Shown: in pieces, positions 26,101 to 37,346 of the stretch
Layout: the number at the start of each line of letters is the position of its first letter
How positions within the stretch are numbered: the first letter of the stretch is position 1
Assembly: GCA_024305405.1 (NCBI GenBank)
Contig: JAKNDB010000110.1
Span: 620,001 to 684,000, forward strand
Direction of reading: 5' to 3'
DNA length: 64,000 bases
Source of the DNA: Dirofilaria immitis
Lineage: Eukaryota > Nematoda > Chromadorea > Rhabditida > Onchocercidae
Translations under genes and position numbers: made by a program
Notes under the pieces: generated by a model
Databases searched by the model: none
What the model saw: the letters and a program-made list of their open reading frames with translations, nothing else
Told to the model about the DNA's origin: nothing

Positions 26101-27768
26101 ACCTGTTTTTGAAACCAAAAAATTTCTGAAACTTATATATTCTGTGCATCCACGATTGCTATTTGTAGCAGTCAACACTCGATCGTGCTGCCATGCATGA
26201 AATCGGACTTGATAAATCAACGCAACACCAAATTGGAATGTATTTAGAAAATTACCCGAATATTTCCATTCCAAGTGCAAGTTGGTTCTAAAATTTCGAA
26301 ATCAGTCTCTATATTTATTCTCTAAGAAAATGGCAATAATAAATTTGTTGGATTTCAATTATTTGAATTTTCTTCAGATTCATTTACATATGTTTCGGAT
26401 TGGTTGCACTCACTGGATTTAGAAGATTATCTCGGTCATTTTGTAAGTGGCGGATTGACGACAATGTTGATTGTTTTTGCAGTCGACTCAACGCGGAAGC
26501 ATTTGAAAGTATGCGTTTGTTCACTGGCAAATTCTGGTACCTTTTCTTGCACTTTGCTTCCTCTCTCAATACACATTACTTTCAGATTCTTGGTATCACA
26601 AAACTTGGTCACCAAAAGAGAATTTTAAATTCTTTGAAGAAAGCAAAGGAAGAGAGACGTCTAAGAGCGGCAGAACGAACAGCGATAGCACAAGAAGAAG
26701 AAGCAGACAGTGGTCAGGAAAGCAGGTGAATTCTTTTTAGTTTTGTAGCTTTCTGAAAAAAAGTTTATAGAATCTTATTTCTCTAATTTTGAGAATTGCG
26801 TTTAGTTGTGAAGTTTAGGAGTACCGCTCAATCATCATCGAGTACCCAAATATTACACTCAGTGATTATTGAGGATGTCGAGCTGAATGGCAGCATTCAT
26901 CTAGTATACTTATTGAAAGTTGCATTTCATATTCTGCTCATTATCTTGGATCAATGGAAATATCAAATGTTGAGGAGACAGAGGATTCGCGAAGAGCTAT
27001 GATCAAATTGAAAGTGAGATACTATGTTTGAATTTACTCATGCAGTGTATTTTCTCAAATATAAACAGAAATTTATTTTTATTTTAAATTCAGCCATTCA
27101 TTTTGTATTAAAGTATATTTCTTTTAGAAAGGTATTCGCGAAATAGCTAAAGTGCCTCATGTTTTACTGGAAATCTCAGTATCAGGTGTTCGAGTACTTG
27201 ATGCTGTCACAAAGGTTTGTGATCGTTTTTAATGGAATCATCGAATACTTACTTTAAAACGGAAGTGAACGGAAGTAATCAATAGCTTACAACATGTCCA
27301 GAAGTAGAACTATTCCAGAAATAATTATTTTCCCTTACTTTTTCAGCAACTTACTGTAGAGCATGAAATAGCTCAGATACAAATAGTCTGTCAGGACGAA
27401 AGAGATCTGAATTGTTTTGCTTATATATCGCAAGATGGAGATCGTCATTTTTGTCATGTATTTTGCGTCTTAACTGCTGTAAGTTATGTGTAGTTTTTCA
27501 TCTCATGCGAAGCGTTAGTGGAAGATATTTTTTCTGTTTTAAATATGTTTGATCTGCATTTTAGCCGTTTTCAATCGAAAACTCATTTAGAGATGATATA
27601 TAAAGAAGTTAATGTTCCGTTTGTTTATGAAATTGCATCCAATCTCTAGAAAGTTTTTTGTAGGATGTAGCAACTGAAATAATAATAACATTGGGACAAG
27701 CGTTCGAAGTATGCTACAGGATCACCAATAATGGCTATAGCAGCGCTGAACCAATTGCCATAATATAG
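20134..27768 (+). CDS. ANKS1: ANKS1/Odin-like ankyrin-SAM-PTB adaptor (31 exons)
   Basis: Cytoplasmic scaffold family (ANKS1A/Odin, ANKS1B/AIDA-1). In vertebrates the PTB domain binds Eph receptors and the SAM domains multimerise. Exons: 20134-20169, 20259-20350, 20545-20653, 20754-20864, 20980-21093, 21233-21355, 21431-21650, 21756-21896, 21977-22117, 22209-22309, 22383-22483, 22596-22753, 22877-23038, 23237-23329, 23457-23657, 23816-23973, 24182-24280, 24375-24506, 24586-24676, 24759-24879, 24949-25037, 25109-25248, 25421-25615, 25940-26071, 26169-26280, 26378-26508, 26586-26725, 26819-27013, 27128-27214, 27347-27478, 27664-27768. Phases chain throughout to 1320 residues once one base is restored in exon 28. 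Ankyrin repeats span about residues 60-290 (GYTALHLAALLGH, CLPIHLAAWNGH, SPLHLSAQHGH, SALHVAALFGK). A long Ser-rich linker follows. SAM1 is at about 985-1056, SAM2 at about 1062-1122 (GHQKRILNSLKK), and the PTB domain at about 1187-1308 (SAHYLGSMEIS, FAYISQDGDRHFCHVF, TLGQAFEV). The first exon and the acceptors of exons 14 and 24 are the least certain. Exon 14 could instead start at 23220 if a further base is missing. Confidence 0.93.
25902..25939 (+). repeat. Hairpin over the 3' splice site of the SAM1 exon
   Basis: AAAAGGAGTTAC at the left pairs with the right arm TAACTCCTTTT, with a short loop around CATTGTG and one mismatch. The right arm is the pyrimidine tract of the acceptor ending at 25939, which is the acceptor that keeps frame with exon 23. 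A stronger-looking acceptor (TTTCTTACAG) ends at 25955, 16 nt on, and would shift the frame unless a base is missing upstream. Confidence 0.7.
26871..26891 (+). other. ANKS1: Frameshift at start of ANKS1 PTB domain
   Basis: From the acceptor at 26818 the frame reads a Ser-rich linker ending VIIEDVEL. The PTB domain (WQHSSSILIESC, then SAHYLGS) starts in another frame. That frame has a stop (TGA) at about 26869, so the change must fall in this interval. One extra base, for example a third A in CTGAATGG, joins the two. No intron fits here. Confidence 0.8.
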
Positions 27769-27790
27769 CAGCGCTGAACCAATTGCCATA
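27736..27790 (+). repeat. 28-bp tandem duplication across the ANKS1 stop codon
   Basis: A 27-nt sequence (27736-27762) is repeated exactly at 27764-27790. The first copy encodes the last residues and the start of the second copy supplies the TAG stop (27766-27768). Without the duplication the frame would stop at TAA after the same residues, so the C-terminus changes by only one isoleucine. Confidence 0.92.
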
Positions 27791-29371
27791 TAACTTATCA
27801 TGTAATTCATTTTATGTTTCATAGTATCTATGAATTCTACAAATATATTTGATAAAAGATTTTGAAGAGGCGTAAATTTCAGTAATTAGATATGTTGCAC
27901 ATATAGTGTCCTGGAAATAATCGCTAAGATTGCATAACTTTCTCTAGATTATATGATGCTGAGGTTCAGCATAACAAACCACGTATTTAAAGAATGTTGG
28001 CAGTAGTTTCTTTGTTGATGCCTCATATTTTCCCGATAAAATCCGCTTAGTTAACTCAATTATTTTTTGATCTAAGGATTCAAGAACTTAATTTTTTTGA
28101 TCTTATTATGTACTGTCAGTAAGAATTAAAAGTTTTCGAGATAAATATGCTTAACTTAAAATACACGAGGAACTGGTTCTATTAATTTAAATCATTAACA
28201 ATACGGTAGTATTAAAGCATAGCAGAGAATTTCTGATAAGAAATCCACGTGATAACTAACAAACTGATATTATTTTCCATTTTCCATTATTTTTGGTCCT
28301 ATTTAATAGTAAATAAGATAATATACATGAAACAGATAGCGATGAATGCTATGTTTTGGTGAACAAAATTAGCGCTACAGTTCTTTTGTTAGTAAATGTA
28401 CAATTAATTGAAGGAATTTCATTTCATTTGATGTCTTCATACCAATGTAGTTTAAATTTCTCTTGAGAGATCCCCAAACTTCGATTTGACTTGTTTTTAA
28501 TAGGACAGATTATAAAATAATAAACGCAATGGTAAGAAGACATTTCTTAGATGAATTGTTTACTATTTGTGTAATGAATTTCTCTATAATTTTTGGCTCC
28601 TATAACAGGCACAATTGACTGTAAAAGATAAACTCCACCGTATAGTGTATACCGGATAATAATTTTTAGAATGAAAGTTATCAAAATGACGAATAGTAAT
28701 TTTTGTAATGAAAGTTATCAAAATGAAGGAAATAATTTGAAGCCGGGTGAATATATTTAGAAAACAGACATGATCAGTAAAACTGTAAAAATTCTGAAGT
28801 CTAAGGATTGCGTCAAAGAATCATTTAAAAAGCTGAATTATATCACCATAAAAGAAAGAGATTTCTATAAATTCTTTTTATGCATTATTTATGTTTAAAA
28901 ACTTTACAAACACTCATTTAGCATCCTCAACAGTGCTCCAGAAGGGCAAACTAATTTTTTTATTTGAAATTTTTAATTCTTCCTAAACAACATGATGGTG
29001 TACTAAGTGAAAAGATTATATGCAAATATAGTATCGTATGGAAATTCTCTCACAAACTTTATTTTTGATGTGTTTAGTTTACATTTTGCAATAGTATGAC
29101 CATTGTTTGCATCTCATTTCTGTCGATATATAGAATGTGTTGTTCAGCTATGGAATTCACTCTGAAAAGAAATCTGATGAATAATGGAATTGAATAGAAG
29201 TTCTACGTAACGGAAGTGAAGTATATATCACATTTCTCTTTCAATACCTTAACAAACTGAATGTGCTAGGAACCGAATGTATAAACTATCCATTTTAGTG
29301 GTTCAACAAAAACGGAAAATAACTGAAGTAGTTGCAGGACGTTCAAATTAAAAAACAATTAAGTAATAGGG
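27769..29371. other. Convergent 3' region between ANKS1 and the receptor gene
   Basis: This 1.6 kb probably contains the 3' untranslated regions of both genes. I find no further coding exon. It includes a 30-bp near-tandem duplication at 28660-28689 and 28697-28726 (two differences). Confidence 0.55.
28660..28726. repeat. Two-copy 30-bp near-tandem repeat
   Basis: Copies at 28660-28689 and 28697-28726 share TAATTTTT and AATGAAAGTTATCAAAATGA with two base differences (offset 37 bp). Non-coding. Confidence 0.85.
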
Positions 29372-30775
29372 CTATACATCAGAAGTGTCATTTTCACAAA
29401 TAACAATGATATCATTATCAATAAACCATTGCCGATACGATTTTTTTAATGCTACTGCTACGTTAGTCCACAATGTAACATCACTTGCCATCGTGAGAGT
29501 CATTGAAGGTACAGCTGAATTTACTGCAGCTTTATTCATATCAGTAGCATTAATAGTATCTGATATTTTGGTTGTTAACAAGTCATGTCCACTCTGGGTT
29601 GTTGAGGCCTCGCAATGCCCATTATGTTGACTGCTACTATCACTGTTTCCTGTTGATTGGTTTTTAGTTGTATATTTGAATAATTTATGGGACGTTAACA
29701 CACGACCACGATGCGCTGATGGAATTGTTTTCGAACTTGAATTACATAACAAACGACGTATTTCATATCGTAACTGCAAGTAAAATATCTATAGTATAGG
29801 TAAAATTTGTTTACGTTTAATTTAATTCGAATCATTCATCTGTAACTTATTCTTAATTGTTAAGATACTTGCTAGAGGAAGGAAACTTGGAAGAAAACCT
29901 GAGTATTGAAGAGTAAATATACTGTCGGATTGATAGAGTTATTTATGAAGAACAACGAAGTCATAATAAAGTACGCCCATTTTGATTTAGATATATGAGG
30001 AAGCCATTGCCATGTTGTCCAGGTCAACAGAAAAACCATTGAAACCACAAAAACTAAAACTTTTACTAAAATTTGAAATCAAAGCAGATGCAAAGCTTAA
30101 AAGTAATAATGACCATAAAAGTACTATGACAAGTGTAGACAGCGATATGAAATTCAAAATGAAATAAATTTAATTTGCTTACTTGTATGAAAAGTCTCAA
30201 CTCTTTTTGCTAATTTGTCCACGTGCTGATCTAAAACTGCTCGATCTCATACGTTGATCAGCACCATTTCCCAAACGACTGCCTGCTATCTGTAAACAAA
30301 CTAGCAATCTCTACGAAAATCTGAACTGAAACATCAAAATGTTTAAAATGTTTCAAAATTCTCCTTCATAAATTTCGCTCTGCAAGGTGATTTTTAGCTC
30401 TTTGTAGAAGCTTCGATTTCCTAGTAGATCTACATCCAATGTATCTCTGACAATCAGATTATCGGCCGTGTTTTATTTTTCAAGCGAATACGAAAATAAG
30501 GTCTAAAATTAATGAATTACATACTATTAACTGATGTTTGGCGATTGCCTGGCTACTTTCTCGTACTTTGTAAATAATTATTACGTATGAAATAATCATG
30601 ACTAATAACGATAGACTGTTGACACCCATATCAATATATTTATACCTAAAAATAATTCATGTTTGTGTTTACAGAAAAATCGAAAAATAGGCATATCAAA
30701 TTAGTTTTTTAAGTCCGCTTAATCGCTTGACAGTGTCTGATATTTTCCTATTCAAAATACATCACTTAATCAACA

Positions 30776-30841
<66 letters not shown>

Positions 30842-33800
30842 TATATATATATATATATAATGATCGAGTGATGCTAATTTCACTCATGGTTCCTATTTTG
30901 AGTTTTTGTAATCGTAGGTTCGAGTTAAATGGGTCAGGTCTGGTCAGCAGAGGAAATTACATGGTCAGTTCTCAACAAACTAATGCACAATATGTATATC
31001 ATTTCTTTTCACTTCAAATGATAAAACATGAACCAGTTTCTAACTTAATGCTATATATCGACGAAATTCATTTGTTTCAGGATAATGAACAAAAAAAATC
31101 CCAGGACTATGACGACTTTTTTGAAATTTTGAAAGAAAATTCATCCAATAAATTGTTGAATTTATGCCTACGATAAAATACGTCAGTGTGAACATAATTC
31201 AGTATATATAGAAAAGTTATCCAATCTTAATTTACCACAAAAACGTAATAGAATTATATTCTCGCTATATTTTGAAGCTTCAGCAAAGAAGAAAAACACG
31301 AGATTTTTAAAGGAAACAAGATGATCCCACCTTTTTATTTACAAACTTTTTGTGACTATCTGCCCGAGAATGAATTTTCGTATAATTGGAATTATTTCGC
31401 CTTCCTGTAATTTTGTATTTTTTTCCTGGATTTCATGTAAATGGGAATTCCCTCTAGTTGGTCTAATTTCAGATCTGTCATTTCAGCTCTGAAACTCATG
31501 AGATCCATTTTACTTCCAAAAAGCTTCAGGAATCAGTCAAATCCATGTAAGTAGGTACATTTGCAGAAGTACGCTATTAACACGAATAATTGTATTTTTT
31601 CAGTGATTACTCACTCAGTCCAAAAAGTCTTATGTTAATATGTACATCGGGCCTACATCAAATATTTAAAGTGATGAGTATTACAAGAAGAAAAAGTTTT
31701 CAGTTAAAAACTAAAAAGTTCCAGAAAAAATTAATGACAATCGTTTCTTATTGCAGTAATTTAATTATAACTAAGATTTATTTTCCTTTCCTATATAAGG
31801 CTAATATATATATATATATTTATATGGTATTAATACTTATTGAGTGAATAATTTCGATTTGTAAATAATATTTTATTCTTCTTATTTGCTCTATCTCGTT
31901 CTTCGATACTTTTTAGTCAATCGTCTAATACTGATTCTTTATTCAATGCGTACTTTTTCCTTTCACATTTCAATTTTTGTTGTAATTACCGAAATGCATA
32001 TGTCATCATTGAATTGTTTTTTTATTTGCCTTAATCTATCCTTTCTATCTTAAGACTATCCCTTCATTTTCTGGGATTGTTAAACTACGACAAGATTTTA
32101 AAAAATTGCAAAATGGTATATCAAAATAATAAAAATAAAAGTCTCAGGCTGTGATCACAGCCGTTATCATCAATTTAACTTTGAATCGCATTATAATAAC
32201 ATAAGTCCTTGATTCCGTTTCATAGCTCAGACATGATTTTTATAGATTTATAATACTTTGTAATCAAAAATAAGATCAAGCTTTTTCTCTATATGAAATA
32301 TAAATATTATGATGATGCGAGAATAATTTAGCAATTGTTCAAATTAAGTTCTAAAATAGTCATCTTTATTTTGTTTTACTAACTTATTGTTTTTCTGGAA
32401 CAAACTGAGTATCTCAGAAAAACAATTTTTATGAGTAATTCACCTAAGAGTGGAATTTCGTTTTATAAGTTGTTCATACTCTCTTCCTTTTCCTATCCTT
32501 TATAATTCCTAACTTCCGCTCACATTAATTCATTATTATTATCATATATTATCATCACTTTTTCTCAATTTCAACTTCATTTGTGATACATGCTTCCTAC
32601 TTTGCCTGTACTTTAATATAATATAGTTACCGTAAGAATTAAAAGATGAAAAAACCACAGTGCCTACAATCATAAATAATAATTGTTGACATTCATTTTT
32701 CTATCGTCTATGTTTTATGAATATTACAAATATCGCTTGCATCTATTAGTCACACAGATTGCGATATAATGCTTAATCTTTCCTATCAAATTGCAATGCA
32801 AATAATCTTGTTTTATGATGCGATAAGCAAAGAAAACAGAAGATGATACCATGTATCCATGGGATCGTAAACGGTGATATAATAATCTGAGTTCCATAAT
32901 GTATGACAGCACGGGAATAACGTTGGCAAGGATACAGCAAAGCCTAACGCATAGCCAAATAATATAGCAAACAATGCTTTTCGTGGTGAAAATAGCCATT
33001 TATATTCCATTGGATATACTATGCTAACAAATCTGTAAGCTGTTTTTTTTTTTTAGAAACGAGCTATTTCTATTTGTTATTTTTCAAAAAAAAGTTGAAT
33101 CTGAGAGTTTTAGAAAATGACAAACCTGTTACATGCCATAAGTCCTAACTGTAAAACAGCTGTATACCAAAAAGATCGTAGAAAAATATCATAATTATAT
33201 TGCGAATCGAGTGAAAATCTAAGAAGGCAGTATGAAAAGCCGTCGCAGGCACAAGGTGAGTCAAACTGATTACTACCATTATTATGTCGCAGGTAGCCAA
33301 TGATGTTATAAACCAGTAACTGAAAATTAAATATTTATTTTTAAGATAATCATTACACAAACATGTGAAAAAAATTCTGAGCGAAATCAAAAAGAATTAA
33401 ATAATGATAAAAGTGAATTAAGGGTGCCGAGAAAGCATTTGTTATTATCAAATAATGCTTTGGAAAAAAAACAGTCTTTAAGCCAAAGATTTTTATATGT
33501 ACATCTCCCATGATAATTTTGATATTTTTGAGAAACTAATTCTTAAGCTATTATAGTTTGTGAATGTGACTTAACAAAATTTCGATGTTTTTATTATTTA
33601 TTTCATTTTGAATCGATTTTAACATGAACATTTGAAAGATATATTTCCTGACAGGATGTTTCAAGGATTTTTCATTGATAATCTTGATTTCATCATATCC
33701 TCTTTTATGCAGAAATGCATGACATGATGTCAGTAAATTAATTTATGTGAGAAATATCATTTAAAAATGAAGTGTCTTTAGCATTTCAGCCATTCCCTCT

Positions 33801-36800
33801 TTTCAATGATGACGAATAAATTCCTTTAAAGAAATTTAAAAATAGTTGATAAGAGGCAGAGAGATGAGCTTTAGTGAGATGCTTCTTCATCTATTCAGCA
33901 AATCCTAAACTTTCTATTCCTTTCCTCTCTTCTTTCCTCTTCCGCAAAACATATATTCTAATTGCGCTGACTCGTTTCAACTGAATAGATTCTCCCTCAA
34001 CGATCACTGATAGAAAAAAATATTTCCAAATAATTGACATATAATAACAAGAAATCATACGGCAAAATATCGTTGTTATTCTAATACTTTCCAAAACTTA
34101 TTAAATATAAAATAATTAAAAGACAAAAGAACAACCTCTACCAAAAGACATATTTTTAACGAAAATACCAAACATAGAAGCTATTGAGGATTATAAATAA
34201 CTTCTTGGAAGTTTTATATCATATTTACATCAGATCAAATCAATCCCATAAATACTGATTCATTCCCATCGCTTGATCATTTGCTGACTACAAAACCATC
34301 TTTTATTGTAATAACTGATTAAATAGATCATTTTAGCTCTATTATCTTAATGTGTGAGATCAAAATTACCTGAAATTTTTTAAAATATGGTAAAAATAAT
34401 AAGTGATAAAATATCATATCATAGCATTTTATTTACCAAATAAACAAATAACTATCCTTCATGTTCTTAAATTATATGTCTCTTAAAATAATTTAATATT
34501 GAAAGGGAAATAAATGGATATTACTTTATGGACGATATCACCTGCTAATAAAAGAATGATAAATAAGATTACAAATATCACTAGGCTGCTTAGTGTGCTG
34601 CAGTCCTTGAAATCTGTCAGTGCAGTCTAATGCAAATACAATTATATAAGGCATTTTTTTAGGCTCCATCATAATTTTCAGTTGTGATTCGGCTTTTCTG
34701 TTTGCTTAAACAGAATATAGGTAACACATAATTCATCATCTGTCATGCCTCAATGTAATTGATCTATTCCACAACAAAAACTTATATTGACGTCATCGAC
34801 TACAAAAGGTTAGTGAATATTCTTTCCTCAATTGTGATTGATTAAGGATAAGATAAATTTATCTTAGCATTCTTTCTTCATTACTGATGTCTAGAATGAT
34901 ATGATAAATAATAAAGCTGTTCAATAGAAAATTTTCAAGACTTCTGAACAAATTTGTTCACATTTTTTACTGAAGTGCATTCTTCCCGCAATTAATTGTT
35001 CGTCGAATTTTCCCGATTACTCACCGTTTTGTGACTTCTGATGCTGTTCTACATGAAAACTTTCCTATCTTTCACACAAATGCATTTACAATATTAAATG
35101 GTTCGAGATTGAAGTGTTTAAGATATGAATTAGATAACAAAAAAATTTTTACGAAATCAAAACATTTTCATCATTCTGTGTACTTCAGTCGTTTATTGAT
35201 AGGAAAGTGTTTCTTCTCAATATCTCGATATTTTTAGCATGTGGGGTCGTTCTGTTCAGCATTCGAATGACAGTTTTTGAAATCATCGTTCATTATTTTG
35301 AAATTAACTCTTAAGCAAATGAATAATCTACTTTGCCTCCTTGTTTTACGATCTGTTGTAACAGTCTTTTCGCTTACGCTATTTTAGGGATCCTCAAAAA
35401 TAATTACTTTCAACTGGCAAATTTATCTCATTAACGAATTTTTGTCTCTGACGATGTGATCGTTTACATTGTCTTGCTGCGCAAAGCTCGACTTGTTGCT
35501 TCATTTCCTCGTCTATTTCTCTCAGCCTTTCTCACTAATTTTAAAATTCCTCAGGTTCACCGATCATATTAGGAAATAAATGTTAGGAAATAAACTTGGA
35601 GAGTTATATTAGTATTAGCTCCAGAAAACACGTTAATCTGTGGCGGATAAAATAAAAGACGATTTATGAATCTCTAAATCTCTGTTAACTCGATGGATTC
35701 ATTCACATTTTAGATGATGCTTCACTAATCTCACAACTAATTGTTTCGCTCTTCAATAATAAAATACTTTTTTTTTAAAGCCGTTTAGAGTTAAGATTCT
35801 TAGGAGGTCCTTTATCCCGCATTCTGGTTTAATCTTAGATGATCTGAGATACGAAGTAATGCTATTGAATTTTGACTCATATAAATATTTATTGCATATC
35901 AGCTTCTAAAGCTTGTTGCACATACTACCTTTCTCGGCAGTGTTTCGTTAGTTTCATAAAGGAACTGATGTCAAACTCAATCGCAAACTTAGTTAAACTT
36001 ACTGCTTCTCTTAGCATGATGAGAAATATGAATGTCGTGAAGATGGATTATAAAAAGAATTCATGTATAAGTAAAGCATATATTATTCTAAAAGATAATT
36101 TCGATATTACTTGAGCTAACATCTTATACATGCAACAACGGTTTTGGAAACTTCTCGAAGCATTAAGAACAAAATTTTACTCCCTTAAACAAATTTCATC
36201 TGTATAACCTGTAATCGTATACTTAGGTTTGAGCAACGAAGTAGAGCTGTAGTTTGGGTTCAGTCCAAAAAATTGTGTTCTAAAGTTATTGAGAAATACG
36301 ACGCTTTCTGGACATGGAACTTTTTTAATAGAATTACGCAGCATGAATTGTTGATGAAGTTATTAACAAGCACAAAGAATAAATGGATAGTAATATAAAT
36401 CCTTCCAAAAAACTGATTCTTATCTGTGTCGAATTTGCAGTTCATCATTGGTGTGTTTCAATTAATAATATCAGGAAAGCTTTCGTTTATTATAAATAAC
36501 TACAAAATTTTGCTCGAAAATTTGGTCTAAAGTTTCATGTAGTAATATGATTATGAATTTAGAAAAATTGTTTTGTAAAAACTTGGAGACTTTAGGAAAT
36601 GCATATCTGGTTGAGCAGAAAAATTATACACTTTTTCGGGTTTTTGACTATTTCATTTCGATTCCATTTTCAATCAAGTTTTCCATGAATACATAATTAT
36701 TGAGTACGACATGATCCTGAGAGATTAAAAATTTGATATTTAAAGATTTTGCATGTCTTATATCGAGCATAAAACAGAATCGCAGAATCCAAAGTTGATG

Positions 36801-37346
36801 CATCCAAACTTACGAAAAAACAATGCTGGATACTTCGGCCAGGGTAAGAAGCTCATCCATTGTACTCGTAATGTCAATATCATGAAATGCGATGCACTAG
36901 ATGATTGAATAATTTTGGAGTGTTCTTTGGAAGAAAATATATCGCTTCTTCCCCATTTAACATTAGGATAAACGTTTCATCTTGAATTAGTGAAACTAAA
37001 TTGAAAAAGAATTTGGGATGTTGCTAACTTATTTATTATTCAGGAATCGTTGCGAGTACTTCATATAACAATGAATATCATTGAAAAATCCACACACAGT
37101 CTCGTCATGCTTAGATGTCACTTAAATTACTCGTGTAGAAAGTTGCTTATTTATATCCTCTAATAAATAATAGTAAAAGCAATGAATAGGGATAGCATAA
37201 GCGCCAAAAAATACCTTGTTGAGCATCGCATAGAATTATTTCGTGCGATGCCAATCAAAATGAGGATATTCGAAGCAAGTGCATAACTTAACATTATCAG
37301 CCATATCGTAACAACAACAATGTCATCTCGGCGTCGTTCCCAAGCC
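29372..37346 (-). CDS. Seven-transmembrane G protein-coupled receptor, 5' end not found
   Basis: Plasma-membrane GPCR of the nematode rhodopsin-like/chemoreceptor type; the ligand is unknown. Exons found: 37215-37346 (TM1, WLIMLSYALASNILILIGI), 33126-33319 (TM2 WFITSLATCDIIMVV and TM3 WYTAVLQLGLMACNRF), 32850-33032 (FVSIVYPMEYK, then TM4), 30525-30645 (TM5), 30183-30289 (third intracellular loop), 29899-30065 (TM6 VFLLTWTTWQWLP, TM7 with NSINPTVYLLFN), 29372-29773 (LRYEIRRLLC helix 8 and a roughly 120-residue tail). Junction phases agree after adding one base in each of three exons. The DRY position reads NRF, and NPxxY is present as NPTVY. The tail ends in TSDV, a possible class I PDZ ligand. 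The TM1 exon begins in phase 2, so a first exon with the start codon lies above 37346, but I could not find it. The intron between the TM1 and TM2 exons is 3.9 kb. It could be Srx-like or a peptide receptor; I cannot decide. Confidence 0.87.
30066..30066 (-). other. Probable missing base at receptor TM6 splice acceptor
   Basis: The preceding exon ends in phase 0 (RLFIQ). TM6 reads VKVLVFVVSM from a GTA codon whose G is the last base of the acceptor TTTTAG. A second G here (TTTTAG|GTAAAA) would give a normal acceptor and 56 in-frame codons. Otherwise the junction does not fit. Confidence 0.6.
30204..30208 (-). other. Frameshift in receptor third intracellular loop (T5 run)
   Basis: As written, the frame hits TGA after GQISKKS. 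One extra A in the coding-strand run gives ISKKELRLFIQ, the usual basic entry to TM6, up to the donor GTAAGC at 30182. The exon length becomes 108 nt. Confidence 0.8.
30782..30859. repeat. CT/TA/GA/TA compound microsatellite
   Basis: CT repeats, TA repeats, GA repeats and TA repeats lie end to end inside the receptor intron between TM4 and TM5. The CT and GA parts are complementary across the TA centre, so the tract can fold back on itself. Confidence 0.95.
33169..33186 (-). other. Frameshift between receptor TM2 and TM3 (A5 runs)
   Basis: TM2 is read in one frame, which stops soon after FFYDLFGI. TM3 (FWYTAVLQLGLMACNR) is in the next frame. One extra base in either of two five-base runs (33169-33173 or 33182-33186) restores the domain and makes the exon end in phase 2, as the next exon needs. 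Confidence 0.8.

Noticed and set aside
30727..31176. 149-codon plus-strand frame in the receptor intron
   Set aside because: Its first part is microsatellite. The remainder has no recognised domain and lies antisense within a real intron.
34520..34632. Minus-strand hydrophobic stretch (SSLVIFVILFIILLLAG) that could be TM1 of the receptor
   Set aside because: The exon at 37215-37346 gives a better TM1 and joins the TM2 exon in the correct phase. This stretch needs an extra unsupported exon.
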